Positions 7,874 through 16,376 of a stretch of DNA of 64,000 bases are shown in pieces. Below the pieces are notes generated by a model, which saw only the letters and a program-made list of their open reading frames with translations, was not told the origin of the DNA and ran no database searches. Both the position numbers and the translations under genes were made by a program. The stretch is from Thiomonas sp. X19. Its GTDB lineage: Bacteria; Pseudomonadota; Gammaproteobacteria; Burkholderiales; Burkholderiaceae_C. The stretch lies in the NCBI RefSeq assembly GCF_900089495.1, contig NZ_LT605203.1, forward strand, positions 4,575,459 through 4,639,458. Direction: 5' to 3'. Every line of letters starts with the position of its first letter. Position 1 is the first letter of the stretch.

Positions 7874-8628
7874 ACCCCCTCCACATCGACGGACTCGATC
7901 GGCTCCAGCGCCGCCCCGGCCCGCTTGAGCCAGGACTGCAGGGCCAGCCGGTAGCCATACGGCAGCGGCCGACCGTCGATGCCCGACGCCAGCACCTCAT
8001 GGAACGGACGCCGCCCGATCATCACCGCGAGCTGATCGTTCATCTCCGGCAATTGGGTCTCGGCCCAGGCGCCTTCCTCCACCAGGCGCTGCCGCAGCGG
8101 GTCGATCTGCCAGAGCACGAACTTGTCCGCCGAACCGAAGAACATGTTCTTCACCACGATGCCCGCCTCATAGCGCGCGGGCATAGTGCGCAGGCGGTAA
8201 TCCAGCGCCCGGATGCTCTCCTGAGTGCGGCTGAGCAGCCACACCGGCACCGCATTGGCCTCGCGCAGCACCTCGCTCACGATGTGGATCGACCCGTCGA
8301 ATGCACGGGTGCCGATCTGCGCCGGCATATTGATGATGATGCGGTACTCCGCCGTCTGGGCGGCAGCGCCGAGCATGGCCAGCTTCGTGCCCAGATCGAT
8401 CCACCCGCTCTCTGTGGAAAGATCGAGCAGCGCCGTGCTGGCGATGCCGCCGCCAGGCCGCAGCCCGCCTTCGCCGCACACGTCCGGGTTGGAGAGATCG
8501 GCGTCATAGACCACCAGCCGGGGGCGCCGCTCCTCCTCTTGGGACAAGAAATGATGAACCAGCGCACGGGCGGCCAGGCTCTTGCCGACGCCGCCTTTGT
8601 CGCCATCGATGATGAACGTCTTGAGCAT
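7870..8628 (-). CDS. traL: ParA-like P-loop ATPase, TraL-like
   Basis: The 252-aa protein starts MLKTFIIDGDKGGVGKS, a deviant Walker A motif (KGGVGKS at residues 11-17) of the ParA/MinD family, followed by a VVYDADLSNPD switch-like segment. RP4 TraL, encoded between traK and traM next to oriT, is of this type, and the order here (TraM position, traL, traK, oriT) is the same. Such ATPases are thought to help position or prepare the relaxosome, but the exact role is not established. The ATG at 8628 is chosen over one 9 codons upstream because it places the P-loop at the usual distance. Confidence 0.8.
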   Translation of the reverse strand: MLKTFIIDGDKGGVGKSLAARALVHHFLSQEEERRPRLVVYDADLSNPDVCGEGGLRPGGGIASTALLDLSTESGWIDLGTKLAMLGAAAQTAEYRIIINMPAQIGTRAFDGSIHIVSEVLREANAVPVWLLSRTQESIRALDYRLRTMPARYEAGIVVKNMFFGSADKFVLWQIDPLRQRLVEEGAWAETQLPEMNDQLAVMIGRRPFHEVLASGIDGRPLPYGYRLALQSWLKRAGAALEPIESVDVEGV

Positions 8629-8702
8629 GATGGAAAACCTTTCAGTAAGGATCAAAAAAAGACCGGGCAGCGCCCCGGTGGCGCCCGACGGCAGTCGGGG
8701 AA

Positions 8703-9317
8703 TCAGGCGTTGTGCTCGCCGATGAACTTGCGCCGCGCCTCGGGCGGCCCCTCCAGGTTCTTGCGCAGGATGTAGTCCGCCGCGGATTCCTCCGGCAGGC
8801 GGTCAGAGCCGTCCGCCCAATCCGGCAACTCCAGACCTTCCAGTCCGTGGGCAGCCGGCGGAGCGGTTGCGGCGGCTGGCGTGGCGACTGCTGCCTTGTG
8901 CGCTTGGACGGCCTTCTCACGGCCGATTTGTGCGTTGCCTGTGTCGCCCGGAGTTGACGCTGGCGTGTTGGTGCCGGAGCGCACCCGGCGTTGTCGTATC
9001 GTCTTCAAAGCCCGTCGCAGGTCCGCCAAAGGCACGCCAGGCATGTTCTCTTTCAGATACGCCAGCATCTCGGCAAGTGTCTCGCCACTGTCGAACAAGG
9101 TGAACAGCTCATCCTCGATCGCCAGCAGGCTGTTGAGCGCGAATTCGCGCGGATCGATGGACCGCTCGGCGCGTGCTCGCGCCTGTGCAGCCTGACGCTT
9201 GCGCCGCACGACCTCGCGCAATGCTGTTTCGGTCTGAAGCAGCTGCGAACGCGCCGCATCACGGTCGAATGCACCCGCGTCGTCTGGCGTGTCCGGTTTG
9301 TCCTCATCTTGCGTCAT
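8703..9317 (-). CDS. traK: TraK-like oriT-region protein
   Basis: This 204-aa charged protein is the first gene of the leftward block, directly beside the predicted oriT. The N-terminal half is helical and rich in Arg/Glu (LREVVRRKRQAAQARARAER); the central part has LADLRRALKTIRQRRVRSG, similar in character to the DNA-binding proteins TraK (RP4) and related accessory factors that wrap oriT DNA. The C-terminal half is an Ala/Pro linker and an acidic tail ending with EESAADYILRKNLEG. No catalytic motif is present. Assignment as TraK rests on position and composition. A copy of the dispersed module motif lies 30 bp upstream of its start. Confidence 0.6.
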   Translation of the reverse strand: MTQDEDKPDTPDDAGAFDRDAARSQLLQTETALREVVRRKRQAAQARARAERSIDPREFALNSLLAIEDELFTLFDSGETLAEMLAYLKENMPGVPLADLRRALKTIRQRRVRSGTNTPASTPGDTGNAQIGREKAVQAHKAAVATPAAATAPPAAHGLEGLELPDWADGSDRLPEESAADYILRKNLEGPPEARRKFIGEHNA

Positions 9318-9346
9318 CGTGATTCCTCATGTGCGCGCCTTTCACA

Positions 9347-9379
9347 GCGCCCTGCCCTGACTCTGCAGGGTGGGGACAG
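9347..9379 (-). promoter_or_regulatory. Dispersed module motif, copy 1 (upstream of traK-like)
   Basis: Read on the minus strand this is CTGTCCCCACCC followed by TGCAGAGTCAGGGC and AGGGCGC. It lies about 30 bp before the traK-like start codon. It is the only copy on the minus strand, matching the direction of the gene that follows. Confidence 0.8.
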
Positions 9380-9479
9380 TAGGTGTGCGCCCTGAAGTCA
9401 GATTGAATCCGCCCGCGTCGGCTGTGATGCCGCCGACATCCAAGCCGATCAACGTGTGCGACAAGGGAACCGCGGAGAA

Positions 9480-9650
9480 CCGACGCCGGCGTCCGCACTG
9501 CGGCGGATCGTGTCCAGAGGGTGTCGGGGCGCAGCCCTGACCAAGCGTTTCGTGTGACATGGCGCCGCCAGGCGTGACACGCCGCGCACGCGGTGTGTCA
9601 AATGTCCCACGAAACATTACCTTGTACGGTTTTTACGCATCGAAGGTTTG
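9480..9650. other. Candidate origin of transfer (oriT)
   Basis: The region lies between divergent traK-like and traJ-like genes, as oriT does in RP4. At 9547-9560 and 9602-9615 there are inverted arms GTTTCGTGTGACAT and ATGTCCCACGAAAC (13 of 14 pair). Nested inside is a second pair, TGACACGCCGC (9575-9585) and GCGGTGTGTCA (9590-9600; 10 of 11 pair). Upstream, 9520-9536 reads GGTGTCGGGGCGCAGCC, which I recall as nearly identical to the mobilisation region of ColE1/pBR322 plasmids. The nick position is not defined. Accessory DNA-binding proteins and a MOBP relaxase flank it on both sides, which supports the assignment. Confidence 0.65.
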
Positions 9651-9725
9651 GACAACTCCGGCACACGCCCGGCTCAAACCGCCTCACGACTGACCAGAGA
9701 CGCGACACGCCTCGGACAGACCGTG

Positions 9726-9751
9726 CCGTCCCCACCGCGCAGAGTCACGGC
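9726..9751 (+). promoter_or_regulatory. Dispersed module motif, copy 2 (abuts traJ/mobC-like start)
   Basis: CCGTCCCCACCG followed by CGCAGAGTCACGGC runs straight into the ATGGAC start codon at 9752. The same arrangement, with the same ATGGAC start, is seen at copy 4. There is no hairpin after it. Confidence 0.75.
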
Positions 9752-10063
9752 ATGGACTCTCAAGATCGCAAGCCGCACACCGTCCGTGTGCGCCTCACCG
9801 CCGCCCAACTCGCCGACCTGCGCTACCAGGCACAGGCCGCCCACAAAAGCGTGTCGGAACTCATCCGGCTGCGCGCCACCCTTCAACCCGTGATCAGCCG
9901 CGCCGACGACACCGCCGCGCAGCGCATCGACCAACTCGGACGCCTGCTCAAACACCTCTACCCCAAAGACAAAGGCTGGGCCACGGGAGACGACCGCCGC
10001 CGCTGGTGGCAACTGGTCGAAGAACTTCAGCACACCGCCGCCATTCTGAGAAGGACACCCTGA
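9752..10063 (+). CDS. traJ: TraJ/MobC-like relaxosome accessory protein
   Basis: The 103-aa protein has an N-terminal VRVRLTAAQLADLRYQA strand-helix segment with KSVSELIRLRA, the ribbon-helix-helix-like fold typical of MobC/TraJ proteins that bind oriT and recruit the relaxase. It starts at the ATG at 9752, immediately after the dispersed motif, and its stop overlaps the relaxase ATG (TGATG). RP4 TraJ is likewise encoded between oriT and the relaxase gene. It is expected to melt or mark the nick region. A longer open frame upstream crosses the oriT structure and is rejected. Confidence 0.75.
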   Translation: MDSQDRKPHTVRVRLTAAQLADLRYQAQAAHKSVSELIRLRATLQPVISRADDTAAQRIDQLGRLLKHLYPKDKGWATGDDRRRWWQLVEELQHTAAILRRTP

Positions 10064-12192
10064 TGCTTGCCAAAGTCATCACACTCAAACCGGGCGCGCC
10101 CAGTAAGGGATTCGCTCACGTCATGCGCTATGTCATGCGCGGCAATGAAGAACTGCCGCCCGGACAGACCCTGGACGGCGGCCACTTCAACATCGACGAC
10201 GACCAGCTCTACTGGACGCTCGACGAACACCGTCTGGCTTACGCCGAAGACCTTGCCGGCGTCTGCGACGGCACCGCCCGGGACTGCGAACGCAAGGGCC
10301 GGTTCAAAGGCAACCCCGTCTACCACGTCGCTATCACCTGGCAGGAGGGCGAACATCCCACAGCGCAGCAGGCCGAGCACGCCTGCAAGCACGTCATGGA
10401 TGCGCTGGGATTTGGTGAGCATCAGGCCGCCTGGGCCACCCACCGCGACACCGACAACGATCATGTGCACCTGGTCATCAACCGCGTGCACCCGGAAAAA
10501 CTCATCGCTGTGCAGCCGCCGTTCAAGAAAGACTATTTCATTCTCGACCGCTGCATGCGCGAACTCGAACTCGAATTCGGCTATGCCCGCGCCAATGGCC
10601 CCTACATCACCCTGGACACCGACCAGGGGCCGACCATCGTGCGCATGAGCCGGGCGGAACGTCGGGAACGAGGGCTGCTGAAAGAGGAGGGGGCGAGGCC
10701 AACCGACCGTGCACGCCGCGCCGAGATCAATATGGGCGCCGACTCCTTCCAGTCCTGGGTCGCCGGCCAACCCGCCCAAGACCTGCGCTCCGCCGTGCAG
10801 ACCCCTGGCGCCACCTGGGCCGATGCCCATCAAGCCCTGGCGCAGCACGGCGTCACCCTTCAAGCCAAGGGCTCCGGGCTGGTCGTCACCACCCAGCTTG
10901 ACGACGGCCGCATCCTCGCCGCCAAAGCCTCCCAACTGGGTCGCTGGGCGAGCAAGGCCGAACTGGAAAAGCGCCTCGGCCCCTTCGTCGTCGCCCCGCC
11001 ATCTGAAGCCGCCCAATCACTCGCTTACGCGGAGTACGTCAAGACCAGCCGCCGCCAAAGCGACAAACCGGAACGTGCGCCCCAAAACGTTTTGGCCCGC
11101 GACCCCGACCTCCGCGCCCTGCGCAGGCAAGCCCGCGCCGACGCCCGTGCGGCCCTTGCCGCCCGCTTCGAAGCCGAACAGGCTGCTGGGCGTGCGCAGC
11201 GGCCCCAACAGCGCGCCGACCTGCGCGGCCAACACCAGCGCGAACGGCAGGAACTGGCCGTGCAAACCCGCCAGGAGCGCAAGACCCTGACCGCCCAAGC
11301 CCGGCAACAGGGCCAGCCGCTGGCCGTGGTGCAATCCTTGTGGGCGCTCAAGGCAGCGCAATCGCGCGAAGCCCTGCAAAAGCGCCAGGCGGCAGAACGC
11401 AAGGCGCTCTCAGCCAAGCAGCCCAAGGCCGAAGTCTGGCGCAAATGGCTGGAGCGTGAAGCGGAGCAAGGCGACGAGGCGGCGCAGGCCGCGCTGCGCG
11501 GTATCCGCTACCGCGAGCAGCGCAACAAGAGCAAGCAGGTGGACGGCATCGAGGGTGAAGAACTCGACCCGCTGCGCAAGCTCACCCTGGCCGGACTGGA
11601 TGCGCAGATTGACCGCAGGCGCCAACTCGTGCTGTACCGTGATGCACAGGGGCGGGACAAGTTCACCGACACCGGCCCGCGCATCGTGATGCACGACAAG
11701 AGCGATGACAGTCTGGAAGCGGCCCTGCGCATGGCGGCGCAGAAGTACGGCGGCAAGGTGGACATCACCGGCAGCAGTGAGTTCAGGGAACGGGCTGTGC
11801 GGCAGGCGGTGCGGCTGGGCATCGAGGTCATGGACGCCGACTTGCAGGCCGTGGTGCAGGATGAGCAACAGCGCAGGCAGCGCGCGCCCCAGTTGTCCCC
11901 AACGGCTGTGGAGAAGTCGGCTCCCGATGCGGCCAAGTCCTTGAAACCGCAGGACGCCACTGCGTTGCCCGAAATGCGGGCAGTCGATGCGGCGCTGACG
12001 GCATGGCAACAGGCCCAGACCGACGCAGCGCGCACCCGCGCTGTGCAGGACTGGATGCACAGCATGGAACGCATCGGGCACTCGGGTGGGGACGTGGCCG
12101 CGGCAAACGCGCACAGCCGCAAGGCGCTGGGCGGGCTCTACGCCGGGTTCATGCGGGTGGTTGAAGGACTGGTGAAGGAACGGCTGCGCTGA
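10063..12192 (+). CDS. traI: MOBP relaxase (TraI/VirD2 family)
   Basis: A 709-aa relaxase. The N-terminal domain has a tyrosine in HVMRYVMRG (Tyr23, cf. Tyr22 of RP4 TraI) and motif III HRDTDNDHVHLVINRV (about residues 127-142), the histidine cluster that binds the metal. The middle is Arg/Gln-rich coiled coil. Residues about 500-610 (LVLYRDAQGRDKFTDTG, EAALRMAAQKYGG, EFRERA) form an LPD7-type domain also found in the TraC-like protein of this window. The enzyme nicks one strand at oriT, stays covalently bound and pilots the DNA to TraG. It is translationally coupled to traJ, and cargo block B begins directly downstream of it. Confidence 0.92.
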   Translation: MLAKVITLKPGAPSKGFAHVMRYVMRGNEELPPGQTLDGGHFNIDDDQLYWTLDEHRLAYAEDLAGVCDGTARDCERKGRFKGNPVYHVAITWQEGEHPTAQQAEHACKHVMDALGFGEHQAAWATHRDTDNDHVHLVINRVHPEKLIAVQPPFKKDYFILDRCMRELELEFGYARANGPYITLDTDQGPTIVRMSRAERRERGLLKEEGARPTDRARRAEINMGADSFQSWVAGQPAQDLRSAVQTPGATWADAHQALAQHGVTLQAKGSGLVVTTQLDDGRILAAKASQLGRWASKAELEKRLGPFVVAPPSEAAQSLAYAEYVKTSRRQSDKPERAPQNVLARDPDLRALRRQARADARAALAARFEAEQAAGRAQRPQQRADLRGQHQRERQELAVQTRQERKTLTAQARQQGQPLAVVQSLWALKAAQSREALQKRQAAERKALSAKQPKAEVWRKWLEREAEQGDEAAQAALRGIRYREQRNKSKQVDGIEGEELDPLRKLTLAGLDAQIDRRRQLVLYRDAQGRDKFTDTGPRIVMHDKSDDSLEAALRMAAQKYGGKVDITGSSEFRERAVRQAVRLGIEVMDADLQAVVQDEQQRRQRAPQLSPTAVEKSAPDAAKSLKPQDATALPEMRAVDAALTAWQQAQTDAARTRAVQDWMHSMERIGHSGGDVAAANAHSRKALGGLYAGFMRVVEGLVKERLR

Positions 12193-12256
12193 GCGTGTCA
12201 ACCCAGCCGCGATCCTCGTCAATAGCATGAAATCCAGATGGGCAGCGATTCCAAAG

Positions 12257-13135
12257 CTAACCCAGTAACGTTGAGCATTCCGTCTGGAGCCACTTAGTCA
12301 GTTCCATCTCTGCGTCAAAAAGCTCAGCTTTATCGCTCGATATGAGTCCATAGTGGCTGCCATCAGCATCGAAGCCTAGGGGGGCGGCCAAGCGCTTTCT
12401 GTCTAGATCGTCAGTGGCGAGAACCAGCGGGCTCATTGCAACGCCGAGTCCGGCGGAAGCTGCTTCGACAATCAAGAAATGGTGATCGTAGTAACGAATC
12501 TCTAACGGGCGCGGGGCTTGTGGATGGGTTTTTAACCACTGAGACCATGCTGCTGGACGTGTCTTAGAGCCTAGCGCGACGAAGTTGCCATGGCTAAACG
12601 CCGAGACCAATTGTGGCCTCATGACCGGACCGACTTTCTCGGGGAAAAGGGGCTGGACATGCCACGAACTGGGGAGGGCAAAGTCAAGTCGGCGTATAGC
12701 CAGATTGATGCGGTCTCGATCAAACTCGACAGTTCCGCCACCTACGGACAGATGAAGGGCAATGTTGGGATGGGCGCTCTGAAACCCTGCCAATCTTGGG
12801 ATCAACCAGCGCATTGCAACTGAAGGTTCGCACGAGAGAACCAAAGTGCTCTGTCGTGAATTTGCATTGCGCAGGCTTGACACTGTAGTTTCTAACTCGC
12901 CGAAGAATCTGCCAAGCGTTAGGTTGAGAGTCTGACCGGCTGCGGTCAGGCGTATGCCACGACCGCTCTTCTCAAACAGTCTGAATCCCAAGTCATCTGA
13001 CAGTTTGTTGATGCGACGGCTTACCGCTCCATGGGTCAGAGCCAGGCTGTCAGCCGCCATGCGGACCGAGCCCAAGCGCGCCGCCGCTTCGAAAGCCCGC
13101 AAGTCATCCAAGGAGGGAATGTCGTTGCGATTCAT
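12257..13135 (-). CDS. LysR-family regulator of the acid-sugar operon
   Basis: The 292-aa regulator of GcvA-like type has an N-terminal wHTH (LRAFEAAARLGSVRMAADSL, then GAVSRRINKLSDDLG) and an effector domain with LVLSCEPSVAMRWLIPRL, characteristic of the GcvA subgroup. The chosen ATG at 13135 gives the usual N terminus (PSLDDLRAFE); a longer frame reaching 13336 overlaps the divergent gene and is not credible. It is divergent from the acid-sugar kinase gene across 75 AT-rich bases and probably controls it. Confidence 0.9.
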   Translation of the reverse strand: MNRNDIPSLDDLRAFEAAARLGSVRMAADSLALTHGAVSRRINKLSDDLGFRLFEKSGRGIRLTAAGQTLNLTLGRFFGELETTVSSLRNANSRQSTLVLSCEPSVAMRWLIPRLAGFQSAHPNIALHLSVGGGTVEFDRDRINLAIRRLDFALPSSWHVQPLFPEKVGPVMRPQLVSAFSHGNFVALGSKTRPAAWSQWLKTHPQAPRPLEIRYYDHHFLIVEAASAGLGVAMSPLVLATDDLDRKRLAAPLGFDADGSHYGLISSDKAELFDAEMELTKWLQTECSTLLG

Positions 13136-13210
13136 TGGTGATATTTTCTCACTTATTTTGTGCAAAAACAATCGCTTTTCATTTTGGTGCCTCCTCTGGA
13201 CAATTGATGC

Positions 13211-14290
13211 ATGCACACAGATTCCAGCCACCGTGTGGCCATCCTTGCAGACGACCTCACCAGTGCGGCAGACGCAGCAGCCCCCTTCGTCGCGAGGGGA
13301 CGAACAGCCATCGTCGGCAGAGGCCGGCCACCGCACCAGACGGGCGCCGTCGTCGCCGTTGATTGCGCCTCCCGATCGACCACAGCAAGGGAGGCCGCCG
13401 CTCGTGTGGCCGACCTAACCACCCAGCTGGCCGACCGCGATGTGATCTGCAAGACGGTGGACTCCACCTTGCGCGGGCACGTCATGGCCGAACTGGAGGC
13501 GTGCTTCAAAGCCAGTGGGCGCCAGACGCTCGTGTTCGCGCCCGCCTTTCCCGCAGCCGGACGCACGACCATCGGAGGCACCCAGCTCGTGGGCGGCGTC
13601 CCGGTCGCCGAGAGCGAGTATGGCCTGGACCCTGTCCACCCTGCCCGCCACTCGGCCCTCGCCGATCTCGTCCCGGCCTGCGTCAAAAACGCCGTCCTGC
13701 TTGACGCTGCGTCGCAGGAGGAACTGGACTCGCAGATCGCCGCGTTGCCCGATCCGGCGTCGATCCTGTGGGCGGGTTCGCCGGGGATGGCGTCGGCATT
13801 GGCCCGCCGTTTGGTACCCGCGGCAACGCCGGTTGCATCGCCCCCCACCATGGACGGCGACATTCTCGTTGTGGTCGGCAGTGCCAACCCGCGCAGCCTC
13901 CGGCAGGCCGAGCGCATCGCTCAGATAGGTGGCGAAATGCGTGGTCTCACACTGCTGCGTGGCCCGAGTGAGCGCGAGGACCACCCGGCCGCGGTGTTGC
14001 GCCGCATCGCCACCGAGGCGGTGCAGATGCTCCACCGGGGAAGCTTCGACGTTCTGCTCGCCAGCGGCGGCGACACGATGGAGGCCATCCTTGATCGACT
14101 GGATGTTCGAGAGTTCGAGGTCTTGCAGGAATTGGAACCGGGCTTTCCGCTCGGGCGAGCGACATGGGACAACGGTCGCGCACTCCTGCTCGCCATGAAG
14201 GCCGGCGGCTTCGGCGACGACGATGCCTTGCGTCGCGCCGTCGCGAAGTTGCGTCGATCCACCAAACCACTAGAAAAGGCTTCTGTATGA
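13211..14290 (+). CDS. Four-carbon acid sugar kinase (DUF1537 family)
   Basis: The 359-aa protein begins with VAILADDLTSAADAAAPF and has KTVDSTLRGHV, both hallmarks of the DUF1537 kinase family (N-terminal substrate domain PF07005, C-terminal nucleotide domain PF17042). The C-terminal domain shows LLASGGDTMEAIL and TWDNGRALLLAMKAGGFGD. Family members phosphorylate the terminal hydroxyl of threonate, erythronate or related acids, which PdxA2 then oxidises. It is at the usual length (about 350-420 aa, on the short side). The stop overlaps the pdxA2 start, so the genes are co-translated. The exact sugar acid cannot be decided. Confidence 0.9.
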   Translation: MHTDSSHRVAILADDLTSAADAAAPFVARGRTAIVGRGRPPHQTGAVVAVDCASRSTTAREAAARVADLTTQLADRDVICKTVDSTLRGHVMAELEACFKASGRQTLVFAPAFPAAGRTTIGGTQLVGGVPVAESEYGLDPVHPARHSALADLVPACVKNAVLLDAASQEELDSQIAALPDPASILWAGSPGMASALARRLVPAATPVASPPTMDGDILVVVGSANPRSLRQAERIAQIGGEMRGLTLLRGPSEREDHPAAVLRRIATEAVQMLHRGSFDVLLASGGDTMEAILDRLDVREFEVLQELEPGFPLGRATWDNGRALLLAMKAGGFGDDDALRRAVAKLRRSTKPLEKASV

Positions 14291-15294
14291 CTGCAACCCT
14301 TCCAATGGCCATCACGATGGGCGACGCCTCGGGCATCGGACCGGAGATCGTGGCCAAGGCCTTGACCAGTGGCAATGAAACGGGGATCGTGTTCGGTAGC
14401 CACCTGGTGATGGCAGACATCGTGAGCCGGTTGGGACTCGGTGTCGACGTCCGGCGCATTGCGGGCCCCGAAGAGGCTCGGCACCGACCGGGCGTGATCG
14501 AAGTCGTCGAGGTCACACGGATCGTCGAGTTGCCGCCACTCGGTCGAATCAGTGCCGTTTCCGGTCAGGCGTCGTTCGACGCCGTCGTGGCGGCGATTGA
14601 CGCGGCCCGGTCCGGCAAGGTTGCCGGGATCGTGACCGCGCCCATCAACAAGGAAGCCATGGCCAGTGCCGGGATACGCTATCCCGGCCACACCGAGATC
14701 CTGGCCGACCACGGGGGTGCCGTGCGCGTGGCGATGATGCTCGCCAACGACGACATCCGAACCGTGCTCGTCACCATCCACACCTCGCTGCGCAAGGCCA
14801 TCGAACAGGCGGACTTCGAGGCCCAGATGAGTGCCATCCGCCTCGCGCATCAGGGCGGCAAGGCCTTGGGTTTCGCGGCACCGCGGGTGGCGGTGGCCGG
14901 GCTCAATCCGCATGCGGGCGAAGGCGGGCTCTTCGGCGACGAAGAGATCCGGATCATCGCGCCCGCCATCGAAGCCGCTCGCGCCGAGGGCATCGCCGCG
15001 AGCGGCCCTTACCCGGGCGACACGGTCTTCATGCAGGCCCGCCAGGGACGCTTCGATGTCGTCGTGGCCCAGTACCACGATCAGGGCCTGATCCCAGTGA
15101 AGTATCTCGGCCTGGAAAAGGGCGTGAACATCACGCTCGGACTTCCGTTCGTGAGAACCAGCCCGGATCACGGCACGGCGTTCGACATCGCTGGTCAGGG
15201 CATTGCCGACCCTGCCAGCCTGCAAACGGCACTCGCGTATGCGCGGCGGCTGGTGGCGACCCTAGAGGCAAACGCCATTGAAAGGACACTGTGA
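14287..15294 (+). CDS. pdxA2: PdxA2-type 4-phospho-acid dehydrogenase
   Basis: A 335-aa PdxA-family NAD-dependent dehydrogenase. Conserved segments are MGDASGIGPEI at the N terminus, YPGHTEILADH (metal and substrate histidine), GLNPHAGEGGLFGDEE, and YHDQGLIPVKYL (metal-ligand histidine). PdxA2 proteins next to DUF1537 kinases oxidise and decarboxylate 4-phospho-threonate or -erythronate to dihydroxyacetone phosphate; the true PdxA acts in pyridoxal phosphate synthesis. The operon context (kinase upstream with a 4-nt overlap) favours the catabolic role. Confidence 0.92.
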   Translation: MTATLPMAITMGDASGIGPEIVAKALTSGNETGIVFGSHLVMADIVSRLGLGVDVRRIAGPEEARHRPGVIEVVEVTRIVELPPLGRISAVSGQASFDAVVAAIDAARSGKVAGIVTAPINKEAMASAGIRYPGHTEILADHGGAVRVAMMLANDDIRTVLVTIHTSLRKAIEQADFEAQMSAIRLAHQGGKALGFAAPRVAVAGLNPHAGEGGLFGDEEIRIIAPAIEAARAEGIAASGPYPGDTVFMQARQGRFDVVVAQYHDQGLIPVKYLGLEKGVNITLGLPFVRTSPDHGTAFDIAGQGIADPASLQTALAYARRLVATLEANAIERTL

Positions 15295-16328
15295 TGGGAC
15301 TTCGCTTCATCTTTATGCTCACGCGCAACGACCGAACCGTCACCGATGCCGCACAGCATCTGCAGACCGCCCTCAGCCTGGGCGTTCGCCACATCGGGTT
15401 CAAGGACATCGGGCTGCCGATCGACCAGTTGAAGGCCCTGAACAAGGCCATCCAGGCCCACGGCGTCATGTCGTACCTCGAAGTGGTGTCGCTCGACCAT
15501 GACAGTGAGATTGTCTCGGCCAGGGCGGCGGTCAACATCGGCGTCGACGTTCTTCTCGGTGGCACGCGCGTCGACGATGTGTTGCCCATCCTCCAAGGTT
15601 CGGGCATTCAATACTTCCCCTTCCCGGGGCAGATTTCCGGTCACCCCAGCGTTCTGGAGGGCTCGATTGAGGAGATCGTTCAGAGTGCGAAGGTCATCAC
15701 CGCACGCGAGGGCGTTCATGGCCTGGACCTGCTGGCCTACCGGTCGAAGGAAGACGTTCCCGCATTGATGAAGGCCGTCTGCGCGGCCGTGTCCAAGCCG
15801 GTTCTAGTGGCCGGTTCCATCGACGCGCCAGAGCGCATCAATGTGGTGAAAGATGCCGGCGCAGTCGGCTTCACGATCGGGACCGCCGCACTGGACGGCA
15901 GGTACCCAGCTAAGGCCCATGACCTACCCAGTCAGCTCGCGGCCATCATCCGCGACGTGGCGGTGCTTAACAAGCACCTATCGCCCATCCACAAGGAAAA
16001 CCTCACTAGGGCATTCAGCGGACTATCCGAGCCGGGAGAGCTAAAAATCGCGCGGAAGACAAATAACATGCAGATCAAGCTGGTACGTTTGAAAGGCGAG
16101 TCGGCTTGGTCATTCCGCCAGCACGAGGACGAACTATTCTTCGTGCACAAGGGGTGCCTTCTCATGAAGCTCCGTGACCGTGATGAGGTCGTAGAGGAGG
16201 GCGAGTTCATCGTTGTGCCGCGTGGTGTTGAGTGTTTTCCAATAGCGCTAGGGGGTGCTTGCGAGGTACTTCTCATCGATTCGCCAGCACTGAGGCGCGT
16301 TCCCAGCAATCAATCTTGGACTGCCTGA
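15294..16328 (+). CDS. TIM-barrel (HisA/HisF-like) - cupin fusion protein
   Basis: The 344-aa product has two parts. Residues 1-230 form a beta/alpha barrel-like sequence (LTRNDRTVTDA, GVRHIGFKDIGLP, YLEVVSLDHDSE, VGFTIGTAALDG) resembling HisA/HisF-type phosphate-binding barrels. Residues about 240-335 are a small cupin (KLVRLKGESAWSFRQHEDEL, GEFIVVPRGVECFPIA). The cupin normally occurs as a separate protein of about 110 aa, so this looks like a gene fusion. The cupin part is somewhat richer in A/T-ending codons than the barrel. It overlaps pdxA2 by one base pair (TGATG) and should act on the same acid-sugar phosphate or its product, but no reaction can be assigned. Confidence 0.75.
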   Translation: MGLRFIFMLTRNDRTVTDAAQHLQTALSLGVRHIGFKDIGLPIDQLKALNKAIQAHGVMSYLEVVSLDHDSEIVSARAAVNIGVDVLLGGTRVDDVLPILQGSGIQYFPFPGQISGHPSVLEGSIEEIVQSAKVITAREGVHGLDLLAYRSKEDVPALMKAVCAAVSKPVLVAGSIDAPERINVVKDAGAVGFTIGTAALDGRYPAKAHDLPSQLAAIIRDVAVLNKHLSPIHKENLTRAFSGLSEPGELKIARKTNNMQIKLVRLKGESAWSFRQHEDELFFVHKGCLLMKLRDRDEVVEEGEFIVVPRGVECFPIALGGACEVLLIDSPALRRVPSNQSWTA

Positions 16329-16376
16329 AACATCACCCCGTGCAGGACTGGATGCAGCGTCCATGTTGCATTTCCT

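Noticed and set aside
13921..15225. A 434-codon minus-strand frame opposite the kinase and pdxA2 genes
   Set aside because: It is the mirror of two strongly conserved plus-strand genes and shows no family features.
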